Source of the DNA: an uncultured Alistipes sp.
GTDB lineage: Bacteria > Bacteroidota > Bacteroidia > Bacteroidales > Rikenellaceae
Assembly: GCA_958449275.1 (NCBI GenBank)
Contig: CAUDHE010000040.1
Span: 1-22,454 of the forward strand
Length of the DNA: 22,454 bases
Reading direction: 5' to 3'
The notes below the pieces were generated by a model. The model saw only the letters and a program-made list of their open reading frames with translations. It searched no databases and had not been told where the DNA came from. Shown piece by piece: positions 6,870 to 15,300 of the stretch; position 1 is the stretch's first letter, and each line of letters starts with the position of its first letter. A program made the position numbers and the translations under genes.

Positions 6870-9149
6870 ATGGCGAAACAAAAACGCGATACGGATATCA
6901 AGGACGAAATGTATGCGAGGGTGAAAAAGGTCTACGGCCTCTTCATCCTCGTGGGACTTTGCGTCATGGTACGACTCGTGTGGGTGCTGTGCTTCAGCGG
7001 CGAGATAGCCTACAACGCCGACCGTCTGCAACAGCGCATTTTCGTGGCCGACTCGGTCTATTCGCGGCGCGGTTCGATTCTGGCGCGCGACGGCGAGCCT
7101 TTGGCCACCTCGATCCTGCGTTACCGCGTAGATTTCGACATGGCCAGCGACGGTTTCGACTCGCTCGCCCTGTTCCGCGAGCAAGCCGACTCGCTCTCGA
7201 AGCTGCTGTCGCGCTTCTTCCGTGACCGCTCGGCGTCGGAGTATCGCCGCCGTCTGGTCGACGAACATCAGAAACGCTACAAGGTGAAGTTCCGCAAGGA
7301 TACCACGGTGCGCCGTTCCGACGGATTCTTCGCCCGCGTGTGGGACATACTGCGCAAAGACGAATTCAAGACGGTGAAACTCTACGACACCATGCGCGAC
7401 CATACTCCCGTGGCGATAATGCCCCGCCCCGTCGACTACAACGAATGGCAGGAACTGCGCGAATATCCCATCCTCAACTGGAACATGGGCATGACCTACA
7501 ATCTGGTGACGGTCGACCAGCGCGTCTATCCCTACGGCGAACTGGGCCGACGCACGCTGGGCCTGGTGGGCGATCGGGGCAATTACGGCATCGAGGCGGT
7601 CTATCGCGAGATACTCGAAGGCCGCAACGGCCGCATGCTCCGCCAGCGCATAGCTCCCGGGTTTTCGAGCGTGGTGCACAGCGGCGACAACATCGACGCC
7701 GAGGACGGCATGGACATCGTCACCACCATCGACGTCGACATACAGCACATAGCCGATCAGGCACTGCGCCGTCAGCTCGTCGAGCAGCGCGCCATCTGGG
7801 GCACGGCGATGGTTATGGAGGTGGCCACGGGCGACATTCTGGCCTTGGTCAATCTGGGCGAGACCTCGGAGCGCAGCGGCGTATACATCGAAAAGGAGAA
7901 CTACGCTCTCAGCCGCCGCATGGAGCCGGGATCGACATTCAAACTGGCGGCGCTGCTGGCGCTGGTCGACGACTGCGACGTGCCAGTCACAAAAAAATAC
8001 GACACCTTTCACGGCCGCGCCGTACGGATCGGCGGCAACCGAGGCCCCCTTATTCAGGATTCGCACGACATAGGCGGCGCGATCGATATGAAGGAGGCCG
8101 TGGCGCAGTCGTCGAACGTCTATTTCGCCGAAGCCATATACCAAGCCTACAAGAACGACCCCGAACGATACGTAAAGTTTCTCAAGCGTCTGGGACTCGA
8201 CCGCACCACGGGACTCGACGACATGGGCGAGGCATCGCCGCTGATGCCCGAATACGGCAAAAATTCGAAGTCGTGGTCGGCGCACACGCTGCCCAACCTC
8301 GGTTACGGTTATGCCATCGAGCTGCCCCCCATACACACCCTGGTGCTCTACAATGCCGTTGCCAACGACGGTAAAATGATGGCTCCGCGTCTCATCCGCG
8401 AGATACGGCGGGGCAGCAAGACGGTGGAGCGGTTTCCGCCCCATGTGCTGGTCGACCGCATCTGTTCGAGCAGCTCGCTCGACGTGGTACGCGAGTGTCT
8501 GGAGGAGACGGCCCGTACGGGTACGGCCAAGGCCTATTTCCGCGACACCATGTCGTTTCGCGTGGCGGGCAAGACGGGTACGGCCAAATTCGCCCAAAGC
8601 GGCATAAAATACTCCGACGGATACTATCTGGGGTCGATGGCGGTATACTTCCCCGCCGACAATCCGAAATATACGGTCATGACCTCGATATTCACCCGTC
8701 GCGGCCGGGGCACCACGGTCTACGGAGCCGGACTGGCGGGTCCTGTCGAACGCGACATCGTGAACTACATATATTATCGCGACGAAGACTGGCACCAAAC
8801 CCTCGCCCCGTCGCGCGAAAAGCACTACCCCGCGCGGGTGAAAGGCGGAAACATAGCCGACGTGCGGCGCGTGGCCGACAAATTCTCGCCGCGCGTGTCG
8901 TTCACCGACCGCCACGGCTGGGGCATATCGCGCACCGACAGTCTGCGCAATGTGGACATACACACCTCGGAAGCCGACCGCAACACCATGCCCGACGTGG
9001 TGGGGATGGGACTGAAAGATGCACTCTACATGCTCGAAAGCCGCGGACTGCACGTCACGTTCACGGGCAAGGGCTCGGTACGCACGCAGAGCATCCCCGC
9101 GGGCCGCAAGATACGCGCAGGGCAGCATGTGGCCATAACGCTGAGGTAG
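6870..9149 (+). CDS. ftsI: Class B penicillin-binding protein (septal transpeptidase) with PASTA domain
   Basis: This 759-residue transpeptidase cross-links septal peptidoglycan in the periplasm, working with FtsW. A short cytoplasmic tail and one membrane anchor (about residues 21-42) precede the dimerisation domain, which starts at SVYSRRGSILARDG (62-75). The transpeptidase domain has all three active-site motifs: STFK (Ser355-Lys358, nucleophile Ser355), SSN (414-416) and KTG (568-570). A single PASTA domain closes the protein (about 700-759; MPDVVGMGLKDALYMLESRG), typical for Bacteroidota division PBPs. The ATG at 6870 lies 48 bp after ftsL; this is the only junction from rsmH to ftsW without a palindromic element. 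Position after ftsL supports FtsI/PBP3 rather than an elongation PBP2. Confidence 0.95.
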   Translation: MAKQKRDTDIKDEMYARVKKVYGLFILVGLCVMVRLVWVLCFSGEIAYNADRLQQRIFVADSVYSRRGSILARDGEPLATSILRYRVDFDMASDGFDSLALFREQADSLSKLLSRFFRDRSASEYRRRLVDEHQKRYKVKFRKDTTVRRSDGFFARVWDILRKDEFKTVKLYDTMRDHTPVAIMPRPVDYNEWQELREYPILNWNMGMTYNLVTVDQRVYPYGELGRRTLGLVGDRGNYGIEAVYREILEGRNGRMLRQRIAPGFSSVVHSGDNIDAEDGMDIVTTIDVDIQHIADQALRRQLVEQRAIWGTAMVMEVATGDILALVNLGETSERSGVYIEKENYALSRRMEPGSTFKLAALLALVDDCDVPVTKKYDTFHGRAVRIGGNRGPLIQDSHDIGGAIDMKEAVAQSSNVYFAEAIYQAYKNDPERYVKFLKRLGLDRTTGLDDMGEASPLMPEYGKNSKSWSAHTLPNLGYGYAIELPPIHTLVLYNAVANDGKMMAPRLIREIRRGSKTVERFPPHVLVDRICSSSSLDVVRECLEETARTGTAKAYFRDTMSFRVAGKTGTAKFAQSGIKYSDGYYLGSMAVYFPADNPKYTVMTSIFTRRGRGTTVYGAGLAGPVERDIVNYIYYRDEDWHQTLAPSREKHYPARVKGGNIADVRRVADKFSPRVSFTDRHGWGISRTDSLRNVDIHTSEADRNTMPDVVGMGLKDALYMLESRGLHVTFTGKGSVRTQSIPAGRKIRAGQHVAITLR

Positions 9150-9169
9150 TAGTGTATACAATGACAGCT

Positions 9170-9262
9170 GTTCGCCGACGGCGGAGGAATGCAAGAGTGT
9201 AAAACGAATTGCAGTCCGCCGCGTGGGGCGGCGGCGAACTGCCGATATCGCGCAGCGATATC
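9170..9262 (+). repeat. Group 1 intergenic palindromic element, copy 2
   Basis: It lies in the 165-bp ftsI-murE gap. The left arm GTTCGCCGACGGCGG (9170-9184) and the right arm (9211-9242) pair through GTTCGCCG (9170-9177) and CGGCGAAC (9232-9239). The central CCGCC (9216-9220) can pair with GGCGG on either side. The terminal hairpin is GATATCGC (9244-9251), GCA, GCGATATC (9255-9262). The variable loop contains GAGTGTAAA, shared with the element at 13732-13799. It is followed by about 50 bp of AT-rich leader before murE. Confidence 0.9.
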
Positions 9263-9314
9263 GAGATGTCGGCAGAAATATAGAATAACATAAAATAACA
9301 GATATTGCGACAGA

Positions 9315-10772
9315 ATGAAACGACTTAGCGAACTGCTTGCGGCCACGGCCGTGCGGACCATAATAACCTCGGCCGATCCCGAGATCGCGGCCCTGCGATA
9401 CGATTCGCGCAAGGCGGGGGCGGGCGACTGTTTCTTCGCCGTGCGCGGCACGCAATGCGACGGCCACGAATTTATAGCCGACGCGGTACGGGCGGGCGTG
9501 GCGGCCGTGGTGTGCGAGGAGCTGCCCGCCGAACAGAAGGAAGGGGTGAGCTACGTGGTGGTGGACGACAGCAACGGTGCATTGGCCGACATGGCCGCCG
9601 CGTTCTACGACAACCCCTCGCACGAGTTGCGGCTGGTGGGAGTCACGGGCACCAACGGCAAAACGACCGTCGCCACGCTGCTGTGCGACCTGTTCGGCGC
9701 AATGGGTTGTCGCGCGGGGCTGATCTCGACGGTAGTCTACCGCGTGGGCGACCGCGTGGCGGAATCGACCCATACCACGCCCGACGCCGTGCGACTCAAT
9801 GCCATGCTGCGCGAGATGGTCGAGGCGGGATGCGACTACTGTTTCATGGAGGTGTCGTCGCACTCGATAGTGCAGGAACGTATCCGCGGACTGAAGTTCG
9901 AAGGGGCGGTATTCACCAACATCACCCACGACCATCTGGACTATCACAAGACCTTCGCGGAGTATATCAAGGCCAAGAAGCGTCTGTTCGACTCGCTGCC
10001 GAAAGATGCCTTCGCGCTGGTGAACGCCGACGACCGCAACGGCGAGGTGATGGTGCAGAATACCCGCGCCCGCGTGCGGCGTTACTCGATGCGCACGGCG
10101 GCCGACTTCAACTGCAAGATCACGGAGATGCTCTTCGACGGCATGCTGCTGCGCATGGACGGCAGCGAAATGTGGGTCAATTTCCTCGGACGCTTCAATG
10201 CCTGCAACCTGCTGGCCGTATACGGTGCGGCGCGGCTGCTCGGGGCCGACAAGGACGAAACGCTGCGCACGATGAGCGCGCTGCACTCGGTGAGGGGACG
10301 GTTCGAACCCGTACGCTCGGCGTCGGGAATAACGGCCATAGTCGACTACGCTCACACGCCCGACGCGTTGGAGAACGTGATAGCCACCGTGAACGACATA
10401 CGCAAATCATCGCAGCAGCTCATCGTGGTGTGCGGCTGCGGCGGCGACCGCGACCGTACCAAGCGTCCCGAAATGGGGGCCATAGCCTCGCGCGACGCCT
10501 CGATAGCGATATTCACCTCGGACAATCCCCGTACGGAGGATCCCGAAGCGATCCTCGACGAGATCATGGCGGGCGTCCGCAAAGGAGCGCGTTGCCTGCG
10601 CATAGCCGACCGCACTCAGGCCATCCGCACGGCGGTCATGCTGGCGAAGCCCGGCGATATAATCCTCGTTGCGGGCAAGGGTCACGAGACCTACCAAATC
10701 GTGGGACACGAAAAGCGTCATTTCGACGACCGCGAGGAGCTGGCCGAGGCGTTCCGTGAGGCAAGAATCTGA
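9315..10772 (+). CDS. murE: UDP-MurNAc-L-Ala-D-Glu:meso-diaminopimelate ligase
   Basis: MurE adds meso-diaminopimelate to UDP-MurNAc-dipeptide in the cytoplasm using ATP. The 485-residue product has the three Mur ligase domains. The N-terminal UMP-binding domain carries the DSRKAGAGDCFFAVRG block (about 30-45). The central ATPase has the P-loop TGTNGKTT (111-118) and a candidate carbamylated lysine Lys221 in YIKAKKRLF. The C-terminal domain has DNPRTEDP (403-410), the signature that selects meso-DAP over lysine, so the organism makes DAP-type peptidoglycan. The ATG at 9315 follows an AT-rich leader after a palindromic element. The next gene is 240 bp away, the widest gap in the operon, also filled by an element. 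Confidence 0.97.
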   Translation: MKRLSELLAATAVRTIITSADPEIAALRYDSRKAGAGDCFFAVRGTQCDGHEFIADAVRAGVAAVVCEELPAEQKEGVSYVVVDDSNGALADMAAAFYDNPSHELRLVGVTGTNGKTTVATLLCDLFGAMGCRAGLISTVVYRVGDRVAESTHTTPDAVRLNAMLREMVEAGCDYCFMEVSSHSIVQERIRGLKFEGAVFTNITHDHLDYHKTFAEYIKAKKRLFDSLPKDAFALVNADDRNGEVMVQNTRARVRRYSMRTAADFNCKITEMLFDGMLLRMDGSEMWVNFLGRFNACNLLAVYGAARLLGADKDETLRTMSALHSVRGRFEPVRSASGITAIVDYAHTPDALENVIATVNDIRKSSQQLIVVCGCGGDRDRTKRPEMGAIASRDASIAIFTSDNPRTEDPEAILDEIMAGVRKGARCLRIADRTQAIRTAVMLAKPGDIILVAGKGHETYQIVGHEKRHFDDREELAEAFREARI

Positions 10773-10822
10773 CGAGCCGCAGGTCGCCCACGACGTCTCG
10801 CAACTCTTCGGGGTTTTCGGGG

Positions 10823-10958
10823 CGCAGCCTGCGGGGACCGCATGAATGAGCGAATGCGAATAGCGGGCCTCCGCGGCGGGAGGCTGCGGCCCGCGCGACT
10901 CTTTAAGAGTCGCAGACGTAACACACCATGCCCTCCGCAGGCTGCGTCCCGCAGGGAC
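10823..10958 (+). repeat. Group 2 intergenic palindromic element, copy 1 (full length)
   Basis: It fills the murE-mraY gap. CGCAGCCTGCGG (10823-10834) pairs perfectly over 12 bp with CCGCAGGCTGCG (10935-10946), closing a 100-nt domain. Inside are CCTCC/GGAGG (10868-10872 and 10879-10883) and the hairpin GCGACTC-tttaa-GAGTCGC (10895-10913). A final hairpin, GTCCC-gca-GGGAC (10946-10958), ends the element. AGGCTGC (10881-10887) could compete with the long stem by pairing with GCAGCCT (10824-10830). Bases 10880-10901 are identical to 13767-13788 in the murD-ftsW gap. An AT-rich leader of about 50 bp follows. Confidence 0.85.
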
Positions 10959-11012
10959 ACTATTGATGAATAAAAAAATAAACACACGAAAAACTAACGT
11001 TTAAAAACAGAC

Positions 11013-12257
11013 ATGCTTTACTCACTGTTCCGTTATCTCGATCGGTTTTACGACATCCCCGGTTCGGGTATGTTCCAATACATTTCGTTCCGTGCGGCTG
11101 TGGCCGTCATTCTGGCGCTGCTGATAACCATATTCTTCGGGCGGTCGATCATCCGCGCCCTGCAACGCCATCAGATAGGCGAGGAGATCCGCGATCTCGG
11201 TCTCGCGGGACAGCTCTCGAAAAAGGGCACACCCACCATGGGCGGCATAATCATCCTGCTGGCGGTGCTGGTTCCGGTGCTGCTCATGGGGCGGTTGGAC
11301 AACGTATACGTGCTGCTGATGCTCGTCTCGGCCGTGTGGCTGGGCTGCATAGGTTTTCTCGACGACTACATCAAGACGTTCCGCCACAAGAAAGAGGGTC
11401 TGAAAGGTAAATTCAAGGTCGTGGGACAGGTAGGTCTGGGTATCATCGTGGGAGTAGTGATGTGCTTCTCGCAGAATGTGGTGATACGCGAAAAGGTGTC
11501 GGCACCCTCGGAGACGGTGTATGTCGACGAGGCGGGGCAGACCGTGGTGACGCAGACTCAGCGCGCCGTGATGGATCCCACGCCGCAAAAGACTACCAAA
11601 ACCACCATACCGTTCATAAAGAACAACGAGTTCGACTACGGCTGGATAGTGGGCGGCAACGGCCTGTTGACACTGTTGCTCTACATAGCCGTGGCCATAT
11701 TCGTGGTGACGGCCGTGTCGAACGGGGCCAACCTCACCGACGGACTCGACGGCCTGCTGACCACGGTGTCGGTGCCGATAGTGATGGTGCTGGGCGTGCT
11801 GGCCTATTTGTCGGGCCACATAATCTACGCCGATTATCTGAACATAATGTACATCCCCGATTCGTCGGAACTGGTGGTCTTCGCCGCGGCCATGTGCGGC
11901 GCGCTGATAGGTTTCCTGTGGTACAACTCGTTCCCCGCCCAGATATTCATGGGCGACACGGGTTCACTCTCGATAGGCGGCATCATAGCCGTGTTCGCCC
12001 TCTGCATCCGCAAGGAGCTGCTGTTGCCGCTTCTGTGCGGACTCTTTCTGGTGGAATCGGTGTCGGTGATGATGCAGGTGAGCTGGTTCAAATACACCAA
12101 GCGGCGTTACGGCGAGGGACGGCGAATATTCCTCATGTCGCCCCTGCATCACCACTACCAGAAGGCGGGCATCTTCGAAACCAAGATCGTCATGCGCTTC
12201 TTCATCGTGTCGATGCTGCTCAGTGCACTGACGCTGGTCACGCTCAAGATACGATAG
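11013..12257 (+). CDS. mraY: Phospho-MurNAc-pentapeptide transferase (lipid I synthase)
   Basis: MraY transfers phospho-MurNAc-pentapeptide to undecaprenyl phosphate on the inner face of the cytoplasmic membrane, making lipid I. The 414-residue polytopic protein keeps the catalytic blocks: TPTMGG (73-78), GFLDDYIK (114-121, Asp117 and Asp118), NGANLTDGLDGL (237-248), FMGDTGSLS (312-320) and PLHHHYQKAG (377-386). It is longer than proteobacterial MraY (about 360 residues) because of a hydrophilic stretch at about 153-210, rich in Thr, Val and Lys, between two membrane segments. As I recall, similar insertions are seen in other Bacteroidota MraY. The ATG at 11013 follows an A-rich leader after a long palindromic element. 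Confidence 0.97.
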   Translation: MLYSLFRYLDRFYDIPGSGMFQYISFRAAVAVILALLITIFFGRSIIRALQRHQIGEEIRDLGLAGQLSKKGTPTMGGIIILLAVLVPVLLMGRLDNVYVLLMLVSAVWLGCIGFLDDYIKTFRHKKEGLKGKFKVVGQVGLGIIVGVVMCFSQNVVIREKVSAPSETVYVDEAGQTVVTQTQRAVMDPTPQKTTKTTIPFIKNNEFDYGWIVGGNGLLTLLLYIAVAIFVVTAVSNGANLTDGLDGLLTTVSVPIVMVLGVLAYLSGHIIYADYLNIMYIPDSSELVVFAAAMCGALIGFLWYNSFPAQIFMGDTGSLSIGGIIAVFALCIRKELLLPLLCGLFLVESVSVMMQVSWFKYTKRRYGEGRRIFLMSPLHHHYQKAGIFETKIVMRFFIVSMLLSALTLVTLKIR

Positions 12258-12313
12258 AGGCTGCGGTTCGCAGAACCGCGCGGGCCGCCGAAGACAGCAC
12301 CGCTGTGCGGTGC
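12258..12313 (+). repeat. Group 3-related intergenic palindromic element (degenerate)
   Basis: It starts immediately after the mraY stop. It holds two perfect 7-bp hairpins, GCGGTTC-gca-GAACCGC (12263-12279) and GCACCGC-tgt-GCGGTGC (12297-12313), joined by GCGGGCCGCCGAAGA. The linker and flanks match the reverse complement of the elements at 6211-6274 and 22352-22416 (GGCTGCGG... GCCGCCGAAGA, then a variable hairpin). The long outer stem is lost because the left arm is shortened. A 33-bp AT-rich leader follows to the murD ATG. Confidence 0.75.
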
Positions 12314-12346
12314 ATTGATTAGAAATTGCATATAACAACTAAAACC

Positions 12347-13705
12347 ATGAAACGAATAGCAGTTCTGGGAGGAGGAATAAGCGGCTACGGATCGGCCGTG
12401 CTGGCCAAGCGAAAGGGATTCGACGTGCTGCTGTCGGATGCGGGCACCATAGCCGAACGCTACCGACGCATACTCGACGCCGAGGGCGTGGAGTACGAGC
12501 AGGGCGGACACACGATGGAACGCATCCTCGCAGCCGACGAAATAGTGAAGTCGCCAGGCATACCAGAAAAGGCCGCCGCGGTGCGAGCCGCGCGAGAGCG
12601 CGGAATCCCCGTGATCTCGGAGATGGAGTTCGCCTGCCGCCACATGGGCAAAGCCCGCACGATATGCGTCACGGGATCGAACGGCAAGACCACCACCACC
12701 TCGCTCATCTTCAAGATCATGCGCGACGCGGGCGTGAACGCGGCTCTGGGCGGCAACATAGGCGAGAGCTTCGCCTACTCCGTAGCGACGGGCAATTACG
12801 ACTGGCATGTGCTGGAGCTGAGTTCGTTCCAACTCGACGGCATGTACGATTTTCGGGCCGACGTGGCGGTGCTGACCAACATCACGCCCGATCACCTCGA
12901 CCGCTACGATTACTGTTTCCAAAACTATGTCGACTCGAAGATGCGCATCGTACGCAACCAGCATTCGCGCTGTGCATTCGTCTACTCGGCCGACGATCCC
13001 GTCATCGCGGGCGAGCTGGGCAAATACGACCTGCGCATGCGCCAATTGCCTTTTGCGGCACGTACGGCCGTGGCGAGCGACGCGGGCGATGCTTTCCTCG
13101 ATCCCGACGGCGAGTTCGTTGCCCGCGTGGGGGACAAGGAGGTACGTATCGACACCTCGCGTATGAAAATCCGCGGGCTGCACAACGCCTACAATGCAAT
13201 GGCGGCCGCTCTGGCCACGCTGGCCGCGGGAATCGATCCCGAGTCGATAGAGCGGTCGATATACGGATTCTCGCCCGTCGAGCACCGCTTGGAACCCGCG
13301 GGTGAGCGCGACGGCGTGCTGTGGATCAACGATTCGAAAGCGACCAATGTCGATTCGGTGTGGTATGCGCTGGAGAGCATGACTCGCCCCGTAGTATGGA
13401 TCGCAGGCGGCACCGACAAGGGCAACGATTACGAGCCTCTGAAAACATTCGCGCGCGAGAAAGTACATACGCTGGTCTGCATGGGCCTCGACAACGCCAA
13501 ACTGGTGAAAGAGTTCACGGGAGTGGTCCCCGAGATCGTCGTCGCGTCGTCGCTCGACGAGGCCATGCCGGCTGCGCGGCGTGCGGCGCGCGAGGGCGAT
13601 GCAGTACTGCTGTCGCCCGCCTGCGCCAGCTTCGATCTCTTTAAGAATTACGAGCAGCGCGGCGAGCTGTTCAAGGAGTGGGTGCGCGAAAATGTATTGA
13701 AATAG
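12347..13705 (+). CDS. murD: UDP-N-acetylmuramoyl-L-alanine--D-glutamate ligase
   Basis: MurD adds D-glutamate to UDP-MurNAc-L-alanine in the cytoplasm using ATP, one step before MurE. The ATG at 12347 gives 452 residues beginning MKRIAVLGGGISGYGSAVLA, the Rossmann-like UDP-sugar domain. An in-frame TTG seven codons upstream lies in the AT-rich leader and is not preferred. The P-loop TGSNGKTTT is at 109-117. ELSSFQLDG and NITPDHLDRY are the next conserved blocks, and the C-terminal domain carries WINDSKATN and the glycine-rich WIAGGTDKG. The gene sits between two palindromic elements in the order murE-mraY-murD, the standard dcw order when murF is elsewhere. Confidence 0.97.
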   Translation: MKRIAVLGGGISGYGSAVLAKRKGFDVLLSDAGTIAERYRRILDAEGVEYEQGGHTMERILAADEIVKSPGIPEKAAAVRAARERGIPVISEMEFACRHMGKARTICVTGSNGKTTTTSLIFKIMRDAGVNAALGGNIGESFAYSVATGNYDWHVLELSSFQLDGMYDFRADVAVLTNITPDHLDRYDYCFQNYVDSKMRIVRNQHSRCAFVYSADDPVIAGELGKYDLRMRQLPFAARTAVASDAGDAFLDPDGEFVARVGDKEVRIDTSRMKIRGLHNAYNAMAAALATLAAGIDPESIERSIYGFSPVEHRLEPAGERDGVLWINDSKATNVDSVWYALESMTRPVVWIAGGTDKGNDYEPLKTFAREKVHTLVCMGLDNAKLVKEFTGVVPEIVVASSLDEAMPAARRAAREGDAVLLSPACASFDLFKNYEQRGELFKEWVRENVLK

Positions 13706-13731
13706 ACAACACGCACGATATTCGGGCAGCA

Positions 13732-13799
13732 CAGCCTGAGGAGGTCGCTAACGAGTGTAAAGCGCCGAGGCTGCGGCCCGCGCGACTCTGACGAGTCGC
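13732..13799 (+). repeat. Group 2 intergenic palindromic element, copy 2 (short form)
   Basis: It lies in the 191-bp murD-ftsW gap. CAGCCT (13732-13737) pairs with AGGCTG (13768-13773). The segment 13767-13788 is identical over 22 bases to 10880-10901. The terminal hairpin GCGACTC-tgac-GAGTCGC (13782-13799) keeps the stem of copy 1, but its loop differs (tgac against tttaa). The variable region has GAGTGTAAA in common with the group 1 copy at 9170-9262, linking the groups. After the element about 95 bp of lower-GC leader run to the ftsW ATG, with a small GCAA-tgc-TTGC hairpin near 13859-13869. Confidence 0.85.
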
Positions 13800-13896
13800 A
13801 TACGTCATGCCACCGAACGCAGTGAGGATTGGCACCGCAAACGAAAATCGAAAAGACGGCAATGCTTGCGGTATTACGGTAAAAATACGGAAAATC

Positions 13897-15285
13897 ATGA
13901 CCGACAACAACGACAACAACTATTCGGATTACGTGCGGCGCGTGGCCGAAGCGGATGCCGAGGCCGATGCCCGAAAAAGAACGCGGCAGACCGATCGCAT
14001 CGAGGAGAAGCCTCACATCGCACGCGAAGAGGATGCGGACCACGATGACGCTCGGAGCGCTGCTCAGGGCGGCTGGGTCGCTCTGGCGCGACGGCTGTTC
14101 GGCGGCGACCGCGTGCTGTGGGTCATCATCATATCGCTGATGATAATCTCGGTGCTGGTGGTATACTCATCCACCGCCAAGATGGCCTACAACGCCCGCT
14201 CGGCTCTGTCGACGTCACAGTTTCTGCGTTCGCAGCTCTTTCTGCTGGCGCTGTGCATCGTAGCTCTGTTTTTCGTACACAGGGTCAACAGCATAACCTA
14301 CCGCAAGCTCTCCACGCCGCTGTTCATATTGTCGCTGCTGCTCACGGCATCGGTATACTTCATGGGCGTGACGACCAACGGCGCGGCACGCTGGATCCCG
14401 CTGTTCGGATTCCAGTTCCAACCCTCCGAGATGCTGAAGGTGACGCTGGTGATGTATCTGGCGCAGCAGCTCGCCGCGCGGCAGTCTACGGTCCGCACCA
14501 TGCAGATCGTGCCCTCGCTGCAATTCTGGACGTGGATGCAGCCCAAGCAGAAACGCGTGTGGCGCGAGGGAGGACTCGCCATCTTCGTACCCATAGTGTT
14601 GTCGTGCATGGTCATAATGCCTGCCCACACCTCGTCGGCGGTGCTGGCATTCGTACTCTCGCTCGCCATGCTCTACATCGGTCGCGTGAGATGGTCGGAG
14701 ATATTCCGCCTGGTGAAGTGGGCCGTGGCGGGCGCGGCGTTGGTCGCGCTACTCGGTCTGGGCCGCAGTCATACGGCACACGGACGTATATCGACGTGGC
14801 TCGAATTGTGGACCACGCCGCGTATGGAGATCCCCGTAGACGAGCTGACCGACACGGAACGTTCGATGATAGCCATCTACAGCGGCGGCATACTCGGCCG
14901 CGGCGCGGGACAGAGTGCGGTGCGAGTGGAGATGACCCACCCCGAGAGCGACTATGCCTTCGCCTTCTTCGTCGAGGAGTACGGCATAGGCATAGCCATG
15001 ATACTCATAGCGTTGTATGTGTGGGTATTTTTTCGGGCCATCGAGATATTCGAGCGATGTCCCAAGAAATACCCCGCCATGCTCTCGCTGGGCATCGCGC
15101 TGCTCATCACGGGGCAGGCTCTGTTGCACATCATGGTGACGGTGAACATCATTCCAGAGACGGGACAGACCCTGCCGATGATCTCGCGCGGAGGTTCGTC
15201 GCTGCTGTTCACCGCCGTAGGACTCGGTATGATCCTCAGCGTGAGCCGCCAGACCGAGGAGGGCTCGCACAGCGAGGATGTTTAA
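13897..15285 (+). CDS. ftsW: Septal peptidoglycan polymerase FtsW (SEDS family)
   Basis: FtsW is the SEDS glycosyltransferase that polymerises lipid II at the septum with FtsI. The ATG at 13897, after the A-rich leader ACGGTAAAAATACGGAAAATC, gives 462 residues starting MTDNNDNNYSDYV. A longer open frame begins 30 codons earlier but would be translated through spacer sequence. The first 70 or so residues are hydrophilic and charged (AEADAEADARKRTRQ), unusually long for a cytoplasmic N-terminus. Multiple membrane spans follow from residue 73. SEDS blocks are GAARWIPLFGFQFQPSE, the GGILGRGAGQS region followed by PESDYAFAFFVEEYG, and NIIPETGQTLPMISRGGSS near the C-terminus. murG does not follow. 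Confidence 0.95.
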   Translation: MTDNNDNNYSDYVRRVAEADAEADARKRTRQTDRIEEKPHIAREEDADHDDARSAAQGGWVALARRLFGGDRVLWVIIISLMIISVLVVYSSTAKMAYNARSALSTSQFLRSQLFLLALCIVALFFVHRVNSITYRKLSTPLFILSLLLTASVYFMGVTTNGAARWIPLFGFQFQPSEMLKVTLVMYLAQQLAARQSTVRTMQIVPSLQFWTWMQPKQKRVWREGGLAIFVPIVLSCMVIMPAHTSSAVLAFVLSLAMLYIGRVRWSEIFRLVKWAVAGAALVALLGLGRSHTAHGRISTWLELWTTPRMEIPVDELTDTERSMIAIYSGGILGRGAGQSAVRVEMTHPESDYAFAFFVEEYGIGIAMILIALYVWVFFRAIEIFERCPKKYPAMLSLGIALLITGQALLHIMVTVNIIPETGQTLPMISRGGSSLLFTAVGLGMILSVSRQTEEGSHSEDV

Positions 15286-15300
15286 GAGGCGGGAAATGCC

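Noticed and set aside
6042..10355. 1437-codon minus-strand open frame opposite ftsL, ftsI and murE
   Set aside because: Same cause: antisense of conserved coding sequence. It crosses the intergenic palindromes and has no recognisable domain.
10773..11012. Small protein gene in the murE-mraY spacer
   Set aside because: Short open frames exist, but they follow the hairpin arms and lack a leader or any family resemblance; the space is explained by the palindromic element.
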